NCBI GenBank assembly: GCA_000697335.1
Contig: JNEM01015156.1
Span: forward strand, 1 to 29,853
Direction of reading: 5' to 3'
DNA length: 29,853 nt
From: Conidiobolus incongruus B7586
Taxonomy: Eukaryota > Entomophthoromycota > Entomophthoromycetes > Entomophthorales > Conidiobolaceae
Shown: positions 1-12,124 of the stretch, piece by piece
How positions within the stretch are numbered: the first letter of the stretch is position 1
Layout: every line of letters begins with the position of its first letter
Position numbers and translations under genes: made by a program
Notes under the pieces: generated by a model
The model's input: only the letters and a program-made list of their open reading frames with translations
What the model was told of the DNA's origin: nothing
Database searches by the model: none

Positions 1-2689
1 ATATTTATAAATGTTTTAGCTTAGTTTATTTAATAAAAATATAAATATAATCTTTAAAACTCAAAATTTAAATAAGTCAAAATATCTTTAATAAAATAAA
101 AATTATTAAAATAAAATTAAAATCTAAAATATATGAATAGTTATGATTGATATATTATAAATTCTTATATATTATCTTTTATTAATTCATTAATCAAAAT
201 ATTATATTAAATTATAAGAATTCTTTCATATAAATGAATATATAATAATTTAACTTTAAATATAAATATATATATATATATATTATTACAAATAATAATT
301 TTAGCTTTGGTAATTTAATTTAAAATATGAAAAAAATCAATTATTAACAATATTATATTTTTTTAAACAGAACTATTACTAATTAATATATAAAATAATA
401 TTCAAATACCTGTAAACTTATATAAAATTATATATACTATAAATATCAAATTATAAAAAAGGTTTAATTAAATTTATTTGGAAAAGGTATTATATCAAGT
501 ATATTCACTTTATTATAACTTATATGATTTTTGATTTCTTTAGATAAAATCTTTATATTATATATTGATTTTAATAAACTTTTTAAAAATATCATTTAAA
601 TTCAAACTTAGGAAAATTTATCATTTAAAATTTAAAATAATATTAATTAAAGCTTAACCTTTTAAAAGATTATTTAATTGATTAAATTACGTTATTATTT
701 ATTTAATTAGTGATAAATATCATTTATTCTTAATATCCCCAAAAAGGATAATAAATTTGAATTTAAATATGTTATTCTTTTCTCTTAATAAAGCATTATA
801 ATTTATCAAATAAAATATATATATATATACACTCAAAAGATCATTTTTGAATTAAATACAAATATTTTAATTTTACATTATTTGCAGTATATTTTCCTCT
901 TCACCTTAATAAATTAATAAATATAAGTCTATTTTATTTTCCTATATTATGAAATTAAATTTTCTATATTAGATAAAAGAAGCTTGATATTTGAATATTA
1001 TTTAGATGTTTTAGTTTATTATTTTAAATTATATCTTGCCAATTTATTTAATAATATAACAGATATTTATTACAAATAAATATGCTATAAATTACAAATA
1101 TTAGTTACAAAATTTTTGTTAAATTATTATTCCAATATGTGATATAAAAATCTATAATTTTAGTCTATAAATTTAAACTTGATTCGCAAAATTTATATTA
1201 ATAAATGTTTTACTTGACATATAATAATAACTTCAAATAATTTGTTTAGATAAATAATTTTACAAAATAAAATAGCTGTAATATTTGAAATTAAGTAATT
1301 ATCCAATATCCTATATAATGTATATTTTGGAGTCTCATTTTCTAAATATTGGACATATCAATCATTTTCTTATTGATATTTTAATGAAATCTTTAATAAT
1401 ATGTTTTATTTTTGTAGATGAAATACTTTTTTCTTTCAAATTAAAAATTATTTGATTTTAGAAATTAAATGAAATTTGGATTAAGCTATGGTTTATATGG
1501 TTCTAACATTTTAGCTCAATTTTAATATCGAAAATTACTCAATATGATTATAACTTGATCTTGTATTTTATTGGCACAAACATAGTCAGCATTGCTTATA
1601 TTTGACTAAAAATGACAATATTGTATCTAATATTATATTATTTGTAAATAAATATTATTATAAAATAATATTCAAGAGTTTATCTTAAACATAATAGTTT
1701 ATCAGATCCTTGATTAAATAGTGGTAGGTGTATTCAAAACTAAAGGAAATTTTGAGAACAATAATATAGTTATAATTTTGAGAATTTACCAGTTTGATAT
1801 AAAAATAATTAGAAATTCTAAATTGATTAAATATGGGTGTTTGAAAATGTTTAAATAATAATTATTGCCAATACCTTTTATCTTAGTCTAGTTCAATAAA
1901 AAAGGTTTTATTAGGAAATATAATCATTCATATCGGATAGAGATAGTACATAGAAACATAAAATTTGAATTGTTGGTATTTTAAATAAACATTAAAATTC
2001 AAATAAAGATTACAGCAAATATTATAAATATTTTTAGATTAGTGAGATTGATTTATATATTTTTATTTTATCCTGTCATTATAACAAAAGAATATATTTC
2101 CCAAATTAACGCTTTGATTAATAATATAAAATAAACATTACCCAAAAAATGATGACAAAGCAGTATTTTTTATCATAAAAGGTTAATTTTTATCTATAAA
2201 ACATTTAATTTGTTGAAATTTCAATGCTAATCTGCTATTTGAAATGATGATGCTACCAAATTAGGTAATATTATGATATTTGGTAGGTTCTAAATATGGT
2301 TTCTAGTGGCCCGACCAAATATAACAAAAAATTAAATCAAAATATTTAAACCAGTTAAATAATAATGATATTAAGATTATATTGGTAAAGTTCATATTTT
2401 AATCATAATATATAATACAATGAAAGAAACTAGATTGCAATAATAGGAATTCATCTTATGTATTTTTAAATTTATGGTCACATTGAGGTTGCAAAGTGTA
2501 TTAAAAAATCTTTAATAATGGATAATTAAACAGTTTAATCAAACCATATGGATGGATAAATATATGTATATTAATTATTTTATCTATGATACTAATAATT
2601 TTTCACATGAACAATTGCTACTTGTTATGATTTTTCAATCAGATATTCTGAGCTTTAGAAGAGATTAATTGATTGAAAATCTGTTAAAT
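1..2689. other. AT-rich gene-free region
   Basis: I found no supportable gene on either strand. The first 1.2 kb is close to pure A/T with TA runs (about 267-282 and 815-829). From about 1.5 kb the DNA is slightly less AT-rich but shows no long open frame, tRNA or recognisable repeat. One short perfect inverted repeat is listed separately. Confidence 0.6.
2253..2286. repeat. 9-bp perfect inverted repeat (stem-loop)
   Basis: CTACCAAAT at 2253-2261 is the exact reverse complement of ATTTGGTAG at 2278-2286, with a 16-nt spacer. It stands out because the arms contain G and C in an AT-rich setting. Its role is unknown, and chance is possible in 30 kb. Confidence 0.5.
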
Positions 2690-2786
2690 GCGTCATATTC
2701 ATGCCTTATGACGTGTAATTTTGATATTTAGGATGATTTCAATTTCCTCCCATTATATCATTAGTAATGTTGAAAAAGTATAAAAA
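2690..2786 (+). promoter_or_regulatory. Putative NFS1 promoter
   Basis: A TATAAAAA element sits at 2779-2786, about 80 nt before the NFS1 ATG. Further up, GCGTCAT (2690-2696) and ATGACGT (2708-2714) form an imperfect inverted pair resembling CRE/ATF-type bZIP half sites. Assigning these as working sites is inference from motif and position only. Confidence 0.35.
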
Positions 2787-2861
2787 CCATCAAACACCAA
2801 GTAAATTGGAGCAAATTTGAATTCAAATCTTAACCAATTCAATTCCATTCCTCTTTTCAAC

Positions 2862-4394
2862 ATGTTACGCGGTTTATTAAAGAATAATTTGATAAGAAAT
2901 AACCTTAAATTATATTCCAACTTTGGAGTTAGAAGCTTTGCTTCTGCGCAACCTCAACCTAATGAACAGCAAAGTATTCGAAATCCTTCTCATAATGGTA
3001 TGAAATATATATATTACTTTGAATTGATTATTAATATGATATTTCACAGAAAACTTTAAAGCTGAACTTCAAGCTGCTGGTTTAAGACCCATTTATCTTG
3101 ATGTTCAAGCTACTTCTCCCACAGATCCTAGAGTTTTAGATTCTATGTTACCTTATATGACTCACTTTTATGGTAATCCTCACTCCAGAACTCATCAATA
3201 CGGCTGGGAAACTGAAAAGGCCGTTGAAAAAGCTCGTGAGGTAAAATTTATTGCAATATCAATTTTTTTTGATAATTAATATTATTTTAGCAAGTTGCTA
3301 CTTTAATTGGCGCCGATCCTAAAGAAATTGTTTTCACTTCAGGTGCTACCGAATCTAATAATATGAGTATCAAGGGAATTGCCAGATTTTATAAAGGAAA
3401 GAAGAAGCACATTATTACTACTCAAACTGTAATTATCTAATTGCAATATATGAAATGGTAAATTTTTAATATTTTAAAATAGGAACACAAATGTGTTTTA
3501 GATTCTTGCCGTGTTTTGCAAGAAGAAGGATTTGATGTTACTTATCTTCCCGTTCAAAGTAACGGTCTTGTAGACCTCGAAGTTTTGAAAAAAGCTATCC
3601 GTCCCGATACCTCCCTCGTTTCCGTTATGACCGTTAACAACGAAATTGGTGTCATTCAACCCATCAAGGAAATTGGTGAAATTTGCAGAGCCAACAAAAT
3701 CTATTTCCACACTGACGCCGCCCAAGCTGTCGGCAAAATCCCTATCAATGTCAACGAAATGAACGTTGACTTGATGTCCATCTCTGGCCACAAAGTTTAT
3801 GGACCTAAGGGTATTGGTGCTCTTTACGTTCGTCGCCGTCCTAGAGTTCGTTTGGAACCCATCCAAACTGGTGGTGGTCAAGAACGTGGTTTGAGAAGTG
3901 GCACTGTTCCCACTCCTTTAGCTGTCGGTCTCGGCGCTGCATGTGCTATTGCCAAGCGTGAATTAGAATATGATCACCAAAGAATCAGCAAGCTTTCAGA
4001 AAGATTAATTAAGCGAATTACTGACAAAGTTTCTCACGTTGTTAGAAACGGTGACCCCACCAAGAGTTATCCCGGATGTGTCAATTTGTCATTTGCATAT
4101 GTCGAAGGTGAATCTCTTCTAATGGCCTTGAAGAGAATTGCTTTATCATCTGGCAGTGCCTGTACTTCAGCTTCCTTAGAACCATCCTACGTTTTACGTG
4201 CCTTAGGTGCCGAAGACGATATGGCTCACAGTTCTATCCGTTTCGGTATCAGCAGATTCACCACAGATGAAGAAATAGACTTTGTTTGTGATCAAGTTAT
4301 TTCTCATGTCGATCGTCTTCGTGAAATGAGTCCTCTATGGGAAATGGTTCAAGAAGGCATAGATCTTAAAACAATTGAATGGGGTCAACACTAA
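2862..4394 (+). CDS. NFS1: Mitochondrial cysteine desulfurase
   Basis: This is a PLP-dependent cysteine desulfurase that takes sulfur from L-cysteine for iron-sulfur cluster assembly in the mitochondrial matrix, working with Isd11, acyl carrier protein and the scaffold Isu. Exons are 2862-2997, 3050-3240, 3291-3428 and 3483-4394, separated by GT-AG introns of 52, 50 and 54 nt. The product is 458 aa, close to the human protein. Residues 1-34 are basic and lack acidic residues, as in a matrix presequence. Visible motifs are [16 protein letters not shown], the H-T-D-A-A-Q-A PLP-site stretch, S-G-H-K with the Schiff-base lysine near residue 259, and S-S-G-S-A-C-T with the catalytic cysteine near 382. 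A catalytic-type histidine lies in T-E-H-K-C at the start of exon 4. The ATG at 2862 is the first that gives a plausible presequence. Coding bias towards GGT, GCT and AAG suggests strong expression. Confidence 0.97.
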
Positions 4395-5429
4395 TTTGGT
4401 CTTTCAGTCTTACGTTTTATAAATCTAATTAAGTAATTCAATTATTAAAGTATATATAATGAACCATATACTATATATTTATACATCTACAATATATATT
4501 CAATAAAAATTTTGATCTTGTCAAAATTTAACATACTAACCCTAGCATATATGTTTATATGACCCGATTTATTTGAAGATTTTTATACTTTATTGCTCAT
4601 AAAGCCATTTAATTTTTCCAGTTAGTCACACTAATATAATTCATCAACTTCACATTCGAGATTTTTGTTGATAGCAAGTTTTTCTAAATTCAAATATATC
4701 AAATCAATACCAATTTATATCTAGATTCTAACAAAATTTCAATTTAATTTTGAGTGAATCAAATGGTGGCTTATACTTGTTTGTTTTGTGCTTAATAATC
4801 AATATTTTTATTCATTACGAAATATATATATATGCAAAACATATTATTTTCCTCCTCAGTGTTTATTTTAACTAAGTGAATTTATAAATTTAGCTATCCA
4901 AGTAAGTTGATATGATTGAAGGAAAAAAAATAATATAAAACCAAACAATTAGAATTTTGCTTAATATAATATAGTGAGATAAATTTATTCTTAGTAAATG
5001 ATAATATTGTAATATTTAATAATATTAGATCCTTATATTAATTTGATAAATAAAATTTAAAATTAATATATATTGATATCAAATATCTAAACAACACAAA
5101 TATCAAAATATAATTGAAAAAAATTTAAGGTATTCATCCAATTTTAAGATATTTTTGTCTTATTATTGATTATACATATAATTAATATATTGATTGGGTT
5201 AGATTTAATATAAAGTTATATATTATTGAAATATTAATGTAATATTTCAATCAAGTATTGTAAATTATATTTATATTATTGAAAAACTTGTGTTATATAA
5301 TAAAATTGAATGGTCAGAAGTTAACCCATAAAATAGAAAAATGTAATGTGAGTAATAACAATTTCAAAAAGTAATTACCTCAAATAATAAAATCTTAGAA
5401 TCGTCACTAGATTTTAATAATATCCTATC
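4395..5429. other. NFS1-LSC1 intergenic region
   Basis: About 1 kb of AT-rich DNA. It must hold the NFS1 3' end and the LSC1 promoter, since both genes are on the plus strand. I see no open frame of note, no RNA gene and no clear TATA box for LSC1. Confidence 0.6.
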
Positions 5430-6845
5430 ATGTCACACGCCAACACTGCCTTATCTCATATTTTGAGAGCTTCTAAGAATCTTAGAAATGGTAACTTTTT
5501 CAATGCTATTCCTAATATATAATATACTTATAGCTTTAATTAGCTCGTGGCTTTTCCACTTCCAGAATTGCCAACTCTTATAATGAAACCGTTTCCAATC
5601 TTATGATTAACCGCGATACCAAGGTTATTGTTCAAGGTTTTACCGGTAAACAGGTACTTTTAACTTGGCTTTATATTAATCCATTTTACCTTAACAATAT
5701 TTCTTTATATAGGGTACTTTCCACGCTCAACAAGCTATCGATTACGGAACTAAGGTTGTTGGTGGTGTCTCCCCCAAGAAGGCTGGTACTGAACATTTGG
5801 GCAGACCTGTTTTCGGCTCAGTTGCTGAAGTAATTCTAATAGTTTAATTTTTGGTAGATTTCAAATTGAATCTTAAATTCAATTTAGGCTGTCAAAGAAA
5901 CCAAGGCTGATGCCAGTGTTATTTACGTTCCTCCCCCCGGTGCTGCTGCCGCTATTTTGGAAGCTATTGAAGCTGAAGTCCCTTTGATCGTTGCTATTAC
6001 TGAAGGTATCCCTCAACAAGATATGGTTAAGGTAATTTTAAAATTATTAATTTTTAATCAGGAATTATTAACTTTTAGGATTAGGTTAAGTCTGCTCTCT
6101 TGAGCCAAAACAAATCTAGACTCGTTGGTCCCAACTGTCCCGGTATTATCAACCCCGACGGTTGTAAGATTGGTATTATGCCTGGTCACATCCACAAAGT
6201 TGGTAGAATTGGTAATTTTACTTATTTTTTTAATTTATGACGCATAATCTAATCTTTTCAATTTTAGGTGTTGTCTCCAGATCTGGTACTTTGACCTACG
6301 AAGCTGTCGATCAAACTACTCGCGAAGGTTTAGGTCAAACTCTCTGTGTTGGTATTGGTGGTGATCCTTTCAACGGTACTAACTTTGTCGACTGTCTCGA
6401 AGTTTTCCTCAAGGATGATAAGACTGAAGGTAACAATATTAATATTATATATATATATATATCAACAATATATTAATTACATTTTAACCAAAAGGTATTG
6501 TTTTGATTGGTGAAATTGGTGGTACTGCCGAAGAAGAAGCCGCTGAATACTTGATCCAGCACAACTTGTCTCGTGCTAAGCCCAAGCCTGTCGTTTCCTT
6601 CATTGCTGGTCTTACCGCTCCTCCTGGTCGCCGTATGGGTCACGCTGGTGCCATTATTGCCGGTGGTAAGGGTGGTGCTCAAGAAAAGATTAAGGCTCTT
6701 GAAGCTGCCAACGTCATTGTTTCCAAATCTCCCGCTCGTCTCGGTACTTTAATGAAACAGGTAATTCCGCATTTATATTTATGATAGAATTCAATTCTTA
6801 TTAATTATTTAGGCTCTCATTGACAACGGAACTCTTTCCGCTTAG
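5430..6845 (+). CDS. LSC1: Succinyl-CoA ligase alpha subunit
   Basis: Alpha subunit of succinyl-CoA ligase, which converts succinyl-CoA to succinate with nucleoside triphosphate formation in the TCA cycle; it needs a beta subunit, not in this window. Exons are 5430-5490, 5544-5653, 5713-5829, 5888-6031, 6085-6211, 6268-6429, 6495-6760 and 6813-6845, giving 339 aa, the usual family length. Residues 1-34 lack acidic residues and contain several Arg, with an R-G-F-S-T-S stretch typical of mitochondrial presequences. The CoA-binding Rossmann part holds QGFTGKQGTFH and [25 protein letters not shown] and [13 protein letters not shown] follow. The phosphorylated active-site histidine is in M-G-H-A-G-A-I-I, near residue 290. 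Intron 4 has two possible acceptors six bases apart (see findings); the downstream one (AG at 6083-6084) restores the conserved D-M-V-K-V-K sequence. Exon 8 encodes only the last ten residues. Confidence 0.97.
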
Positions 6846-7352
6846 AAACTAAAACCTTATTAAACACTAATTACAAATTGTTTTAATAATATAATTAACC
6901 AATTTTTTATTAAAACCTTTTCTATTATCTTCTCATAGTTTTTAATGTTGATATTTCAAAATTATATTAAATATTAATATAATACATTGACAATAATGTA
7001 TCAAGATATTCAATATATATATCATAGATATACTTCAATGATCTATTTTATATTTATCTGTATATATGTATATATATATATTATCATAAAAAACTAGATA
7101 TAAACTCTATTAATCAAAAATTTGTAAAAATATGTGAACAACTTTTGAGTTAAATAAATGCTGTAAATTTACAAGAAATCTCACCAAAATCCAATTCGAT
7201 TATATTATGTCAAGTCAGATGATTTTAACCGATCTTACAAAATTAATTTAATAGGAATACTAACTATTGAGCCGATCGAGTATATTTAATCAAAATATTA
7301 TAAACGTTATATAAATCATTGTATTTTAACAATGATTTATTAGCACTTAGAA
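6846..7352. other. LSC1 3' flank
   Basis: AT-rich DNA including the presumed 3' UTR of LSC1. I see no gene or RNA here. Confidence 0.6.
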
Positions 7353-7745
7353 TTAAACTTGTTCAAAGTTGATCAAATTTGAATTCCTTTGTCCAAGTCT
7401 TATATGGAGTCTAGAGACCTTAAGGGAGTAAACCTCAACGTCAATTTTTATAAGGTTCAATTGATTGTTTGTTAGACAGCATAAGAAAATGTTTTTAGTA
7501 AGCATTAATATTTTGGTCTGTCTACTCATTATATTAATGACACTTGGAAGTTTAGCTTGATCTAAGTTATATATATATCCATAATCACCAAATGTTTTGC
7601 TTATATAACACTTGTCACAAATGATTACCTTGTACCAAAGGTGTTCTTTTGTTTTGTTGGATAAGCTTAGTATAATATTATAATAATGGTGTCTTAATAT
7701 TTCTCTTACGCATTTCCTCTTATTATATTTATTAACTCTTTTCAT
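7353..7745 (-). CDS. Hypothetical 130-aa open frame
   Basis: The frame starts at a true ATG (complement of 7743-7745) and ends with TAA at 7353-7355. I do not recognise the protein. It has a very basic N-terminus (MKRVNKYNKRKCVREIL), four further cysteines in C-D-K-C and C-C patterns, no clear signal peptide and no transmembrane segment. Stops should be frequent in DNA this AT-rich, so 130 open codons are unlikely by chance, although the stretch is also locally less AT-rich. There is no neighbouring gene on the same strand and no visible splice structure. It could be an orphan gene, an exon of a larger gene, a remnant of a mobile-element protein, or chance. Confidence 0.25.
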   Translation of the reverse strand: MKRVNKYNKRKCVREILRHHYYNIILSLSNKTKEHLWYKVIICDKCYISKTFGDYGYIYNLDQAKLPSVINIMSRQTKILMLTKNIFLCCLTNNQLNLIKIDVEVYSLKVSRLHIRLGQRNSNLINFEQV

Positions 7746-10700
7746 TTTCCTTTGAGTCTCAAATTAAAATAAATAAAATAGCGAAATAAGTTTCTTTTAT
7801 ATTTTATTTACAAGGTTTCTAACTTTTTTTCTCAATTTTCAATCTTTTTTACTTGTAATATTTTCTATTTTAAATTTGATATTGAGACAATTTATTTTTT
7901 AGTTTGCTAAATATATAATAAGGATAATAACTTTTATTAATATTTTTTTTCTTTATGTAATAAACAATATAAAGAAAAAAAAGTAACTTTGTTTTAAAAG
8001 TTTATATTTTAATATCAAAGACTGGAATTCTTTTTTCGAGTATATTTTACTTAAGAGCTTATTATTACTTTTATTTTCCAATAATATTAAAATATAAAAT
8101 TAATATCAATTAAATATAATAATAGCAAGATAATATCAGAATTAGACTGATAAGCAAGAAAAAAAACACTAATATTAACTTTATCTATAAACTTTAAATA
8201 ATAAAAATTAAATAAATATAATAAAATTTAAATAATAATTAATATAATAATATTTAAATAAATTGTCAAATTTTATATAAATAAGTGATAATAATTATAT
8301 TAATTTTAATTTAGAATATTAATACTAAGTCAAAGTTAATAATATTAACTCAATATATAAAAAATAAATCTACTTAACTAAGGATTCAAGACTTAACAAA
8401 GTTTAAATCAAATATAATTGAATTAAATAAAATGAAAATAGAACTTGATATTCATATATATCACATTTGACATTGAACACTGTAAATAATATCCAAATAT
8501 TTGAGTTATATATATATTATCTAATTCTTGATTAAATAATAAAAATTCTAGGAATAGTTTATTAATTTTAAGTTTAATTCAAAAGCTAAAAATTATTAAT
8601 TGATTTGTGATAATTAAAACAATGATAATAATATATGTATATATATGATGAAATACTTAATAAGTTTATAACTATAAAATTTATTATTTTGATAAAATAA
8701 AAATTTTAATTAAAGTGGAATTATAATTTAATATTTTTTTTATATTAATCATAAATAATATTGAATAATTTCGCATTAATTGTATTCAATATATATAGTG
8801 ATATATCATATAATAATTTATATTTTGAATTATATTTTATTATTTTTCAAGTTGCATTTTTGTTCAGCTTATCAAAGCTGTTCCCAAGCATTCAATATAT
8901 ATTAGTCAAGTGATTAGAATCTATCATCTTACACAAAGACACTGATAAATTAATTTAAATGTTTTGTTTCATTTTATAAATTCATTATATTTTTTTTAAT
9001 TTTCAAAAATAAATTAAACTGTGAAAAAAAGATTTGATTATTAAAGAATAACAACTGAATAATTGAAATGTATACTCATTAATATTACAAATTGCAAGTT
9101 GTTATATATCTTGAATATGGATCTTAATTTTTTACGTTATTAAAAAAGTAGGTATATCAAGCACTCTGTTTGTAATAGTAAAATGGAAATTAGCTTGGCT
9201 AGAATAGGTTAAAAATTCATTCAATGAATAAAATCTTTGTTTGATTGTTGTCTCTTTGAAAACTTGATATCTAATGCTTAATTTTCATCTTGTATAATTT
9301 TATGTAGTTCTGATATATATATTCAAGGAATGTGAATTTTTAAATATTTTAAATATATTTATCATTGTTTAAACATATTTATATTTATTGTAAATTTTTC
9401 ATTTGTTCATTATTATATTAACTAATAATAAATTCATTTAATTCTAGGGAAAATCAATGTTTGAATTACCTGGATATTAATTATGTTTTATTATACAATG
9501 ATTTGAAATATATGCTAATAAAATAAGAGTTATGAATTCGGTTATGGTTTTATTGTAAATGTTAAGAAATCAGAACTCTTTCTTGTAATTTTTATATTAT
9601 TTGTTTAATATTGAATCATTCATCAATTCCTTATTGTAAATTATATGCCAAAGTATAATTTAATGAATATTCTATATTGGTAATGTGATTTGCAAAATAA
9701 AAATGGTTCCACTTTATCCTTTCAAATCTCATTATTATGTCTTGATAATTATCAATCACCGTTATTTCCTTGAAATTTAAGACTATTCCTCTTGAATACA
9801 TCATCTACTGCCTCTAAACATCTAATATAATCATTTTACTTATTAACAAAATCATTCGTTTCTTATTACTGATTTTAAGCCTTCCATTGTATTCCTCGCT
9901 AGCAATATTATTATTATCATTATTCTATCAAAACAATAATAAAATACAGATTCTGAACCAAATAGACTTTCCAATAAAATGATATATATATATTTATTTA
10001 TTTGATATTATATATTTTTTATTTTTAATATAAATAACAAGTATATTATTTTTGAAAATTGTTTAGAAATTTCATTTTATGGATTTGATAATCGAATATT
10101 CATTTCTTAAATAATAATTTATCATATTCCATTCCCACACTATAATATTATTGATTTTAATCAGTATTTTAATTACAAAATCTCAGAGAAGATAATAAAT
10201 GAATTACATAATAAGTGTAAATCTTTGAAAATATCAGCTCATTTAAAATCATGATACAATCCTTATAATTTGGACTTCTAATTGTAATCTCTTGAGTTGC
10301 ATTGTAATCAGATGATATTTGGATAAGCGTTAACAAAATAGTCAGTGATACTAGAGTCAACTAAGAAATATTGTCTAAGTAATTTGTGTCTAATTCATCG
10401 TAAAAATACCAAAAAACTAGGTAGAAATATAATAATCAAGGCAATTTCGCTTCGTCAAACGCATGTTTAATTTTTAATACGATTTTGTTAATTGAATCAC
10501 CCTTAAGTGTGGAGAAAAACTATGAATACTTTAAAAATATCATAATTACCCAATCTACTCTTTATTCTGTCAATATTAATAGTATGCAATGTGTAAGATT
10601 TCGTTCATTGTTCAAATATAAATAAGTTATTAGTTTACATTGTTATTAAGTTACAACCCTAAGAATCTGGTGTGGATTATTAATTGAATAAAATTATTAT

Positions 10701-12068
10701 ATATGAAACTCTATGGATAATCTTCTTTTCAAAGGTATGCTATAGCCTTTTACAATTACTATGTAATTATTGCAGATGATAAAATATATGATATTTGTAA
10801 AATAATCTTAGGAGATATTACTATTAATAGAATTATCAGCTTTTAATTAAGAAAACCAGTTGTAATAAAGGTATTTCCAATTACTTTGATTCAGATTTTT
10901 CTCAATAAAAACTTTAATAAGCAATTATTTAATAATTTTATCAAAATAAAGTTTTTTTCAATTAATGATAATTACCCCCAATTTCAAGTAATTTCATTAT
11001 AATGCATTTTGTTAAAATATATATTAATAATTTTTACACCAAGTCATGGGAATTCATTTGCCTTCTTGTAAAATTAAATTTTGTTCAACAATATAAATAA
11101 GTTTATAAAAGCTTACTTAAAAGTAATAGTTAAACTGAAAATAGTTTGGTATGTAAGATTAGATAATCTGGTTTCATATTATTATTATTAATTTAAATAG
11201 ATTTTTCAAGTGTTATATTTCAAATAAATTTCCGTATAAATTCTATCATGTTATTTAGATTATATATTATTATAAATTACCTTTTGTTTAAATAATATAT
11301 TATAAAATTATCGAGTGATAAATATAATAAACTCTAATCACAATATTATATTAATATATTTTAAAAATTATTTATTTTAAGAATTATATAATTAATTTTA
11401 ATATATATATATATATTTTAATATAATTAGTTATTTAATATTATATATCAAATTCATTTTTAAAAAAAATTAATTAAAATAAGTAAAATAATTTATTTAA
11501 TTTAAAATAGTAATAAAAAAAATTTTTTTTATTACTCCACTTTTATAAATTGAATTGCGAAAAATTAGAAGATTTTTTTTTACAATTTAACTAATCAAAT
11601 CTCTTAAAATATAGATTAAATAGTATAATTGACTAATTGTCTGAACCAAAAAACACGAGTTTTTAATATTTTTTTAACCAATTAATTTATATTTTAATAA
11701 ATATATTTTTTTTCTAAATTAATATAGATTAAACTTAAAATTTGTCAAATATAATAAAATTATCAACTTTTAATTAAATAAGTATAAAAAATTTTTTTAT
11801 ATTATAAATTTTTAAATTATACTCTATAATATTTTTTATTAAAAGTATTTTTTTAATGATTTAACATTACATAAGTTTTTTTATTTCAATTTAATTTCTC
11901 CAATCTTTATTAAAATTATTACAAATTCAGGGCGAGGAGTACCCTATCTTACCCACTGTCAGAGACTTCAACTCCTAAAAAAATTAAATCCATTGTAGAT
12001 AAAATATATAATTTCTAATGATTGAATTATTGTTATTCAAATTAAGTTAATATTCATGGTGTTAGGTC
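7746..12068. other. Large AT-rich gene-poor region
   Basis: About 4.3 kb without a gene I can support. Composition alternates: 7.9-8.8 kb and 11.28-11.9 kb are nearly pure A/T, while about 8.86-11.27 kb is less extreme. Within the latter, the minus strand has short coding-like pieces (for example around 9752-9835 and 10169-10360), but they lack good starts, splice signals and recognisable homology. A GC-rich island at 11929-11976 is listed separately. A TA run lies at 11401-11416. Confidence 0.5.
11929..11976. promoter_or_regulatory. GC-rich island upstream of gene A
   Basis: A stretch of about 48 bp has roughly half G+C inside DNA that is otherwise overwhelmingly A/T. It contains AGGAGT (11935-11940) and its reverse complement ACTCCT (11971-11976). 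It lies about 100 bp before the TATA box of endopolyphosphatase gene A and has no counterpart before gene B. A regulatory role is inference from composition and position. Confidence 0.3.
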
Positions 12069-12124
12069 TGAGTATAAATATGGGGTACATTCCCAACAAT
12101 TGATGTCCTATCTCGTATTCAACC
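12069..12124 (+). promoter_or_regulatory. Core promoter and 5' UTR of gene A
   Basis: TATAAATA at 12073-12080 lies 52 nt before the ATG at 12125. The 56 bp up to the ATG match the equivalent stretch of gene B (14958-15013) at all but two positions, so the promoter was duplicated with the gene or kept alike by conversion. Similarity to B stops just upstream of this point. Confidence 0.7.

Noticed and set aside
3498-3881. 127-codon minus-strand frame within NFS1
   Set aside because: It is a shadow of NFS1 exon 4, whose plus-strand frame carries the PLP lysine motif. Its length reflects the biased codon use of that gene.
10169-10360. A 63-codon minus-strand open frame with a hydrophobic start resembling a signal peptide
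   Set aside because: It begins with TTG, not ATG, has no upstream splice acceptor I can support, and shows no recognisable family. Nearby coding-like pieces (about 9752-9835, minus) could not be connected to it.
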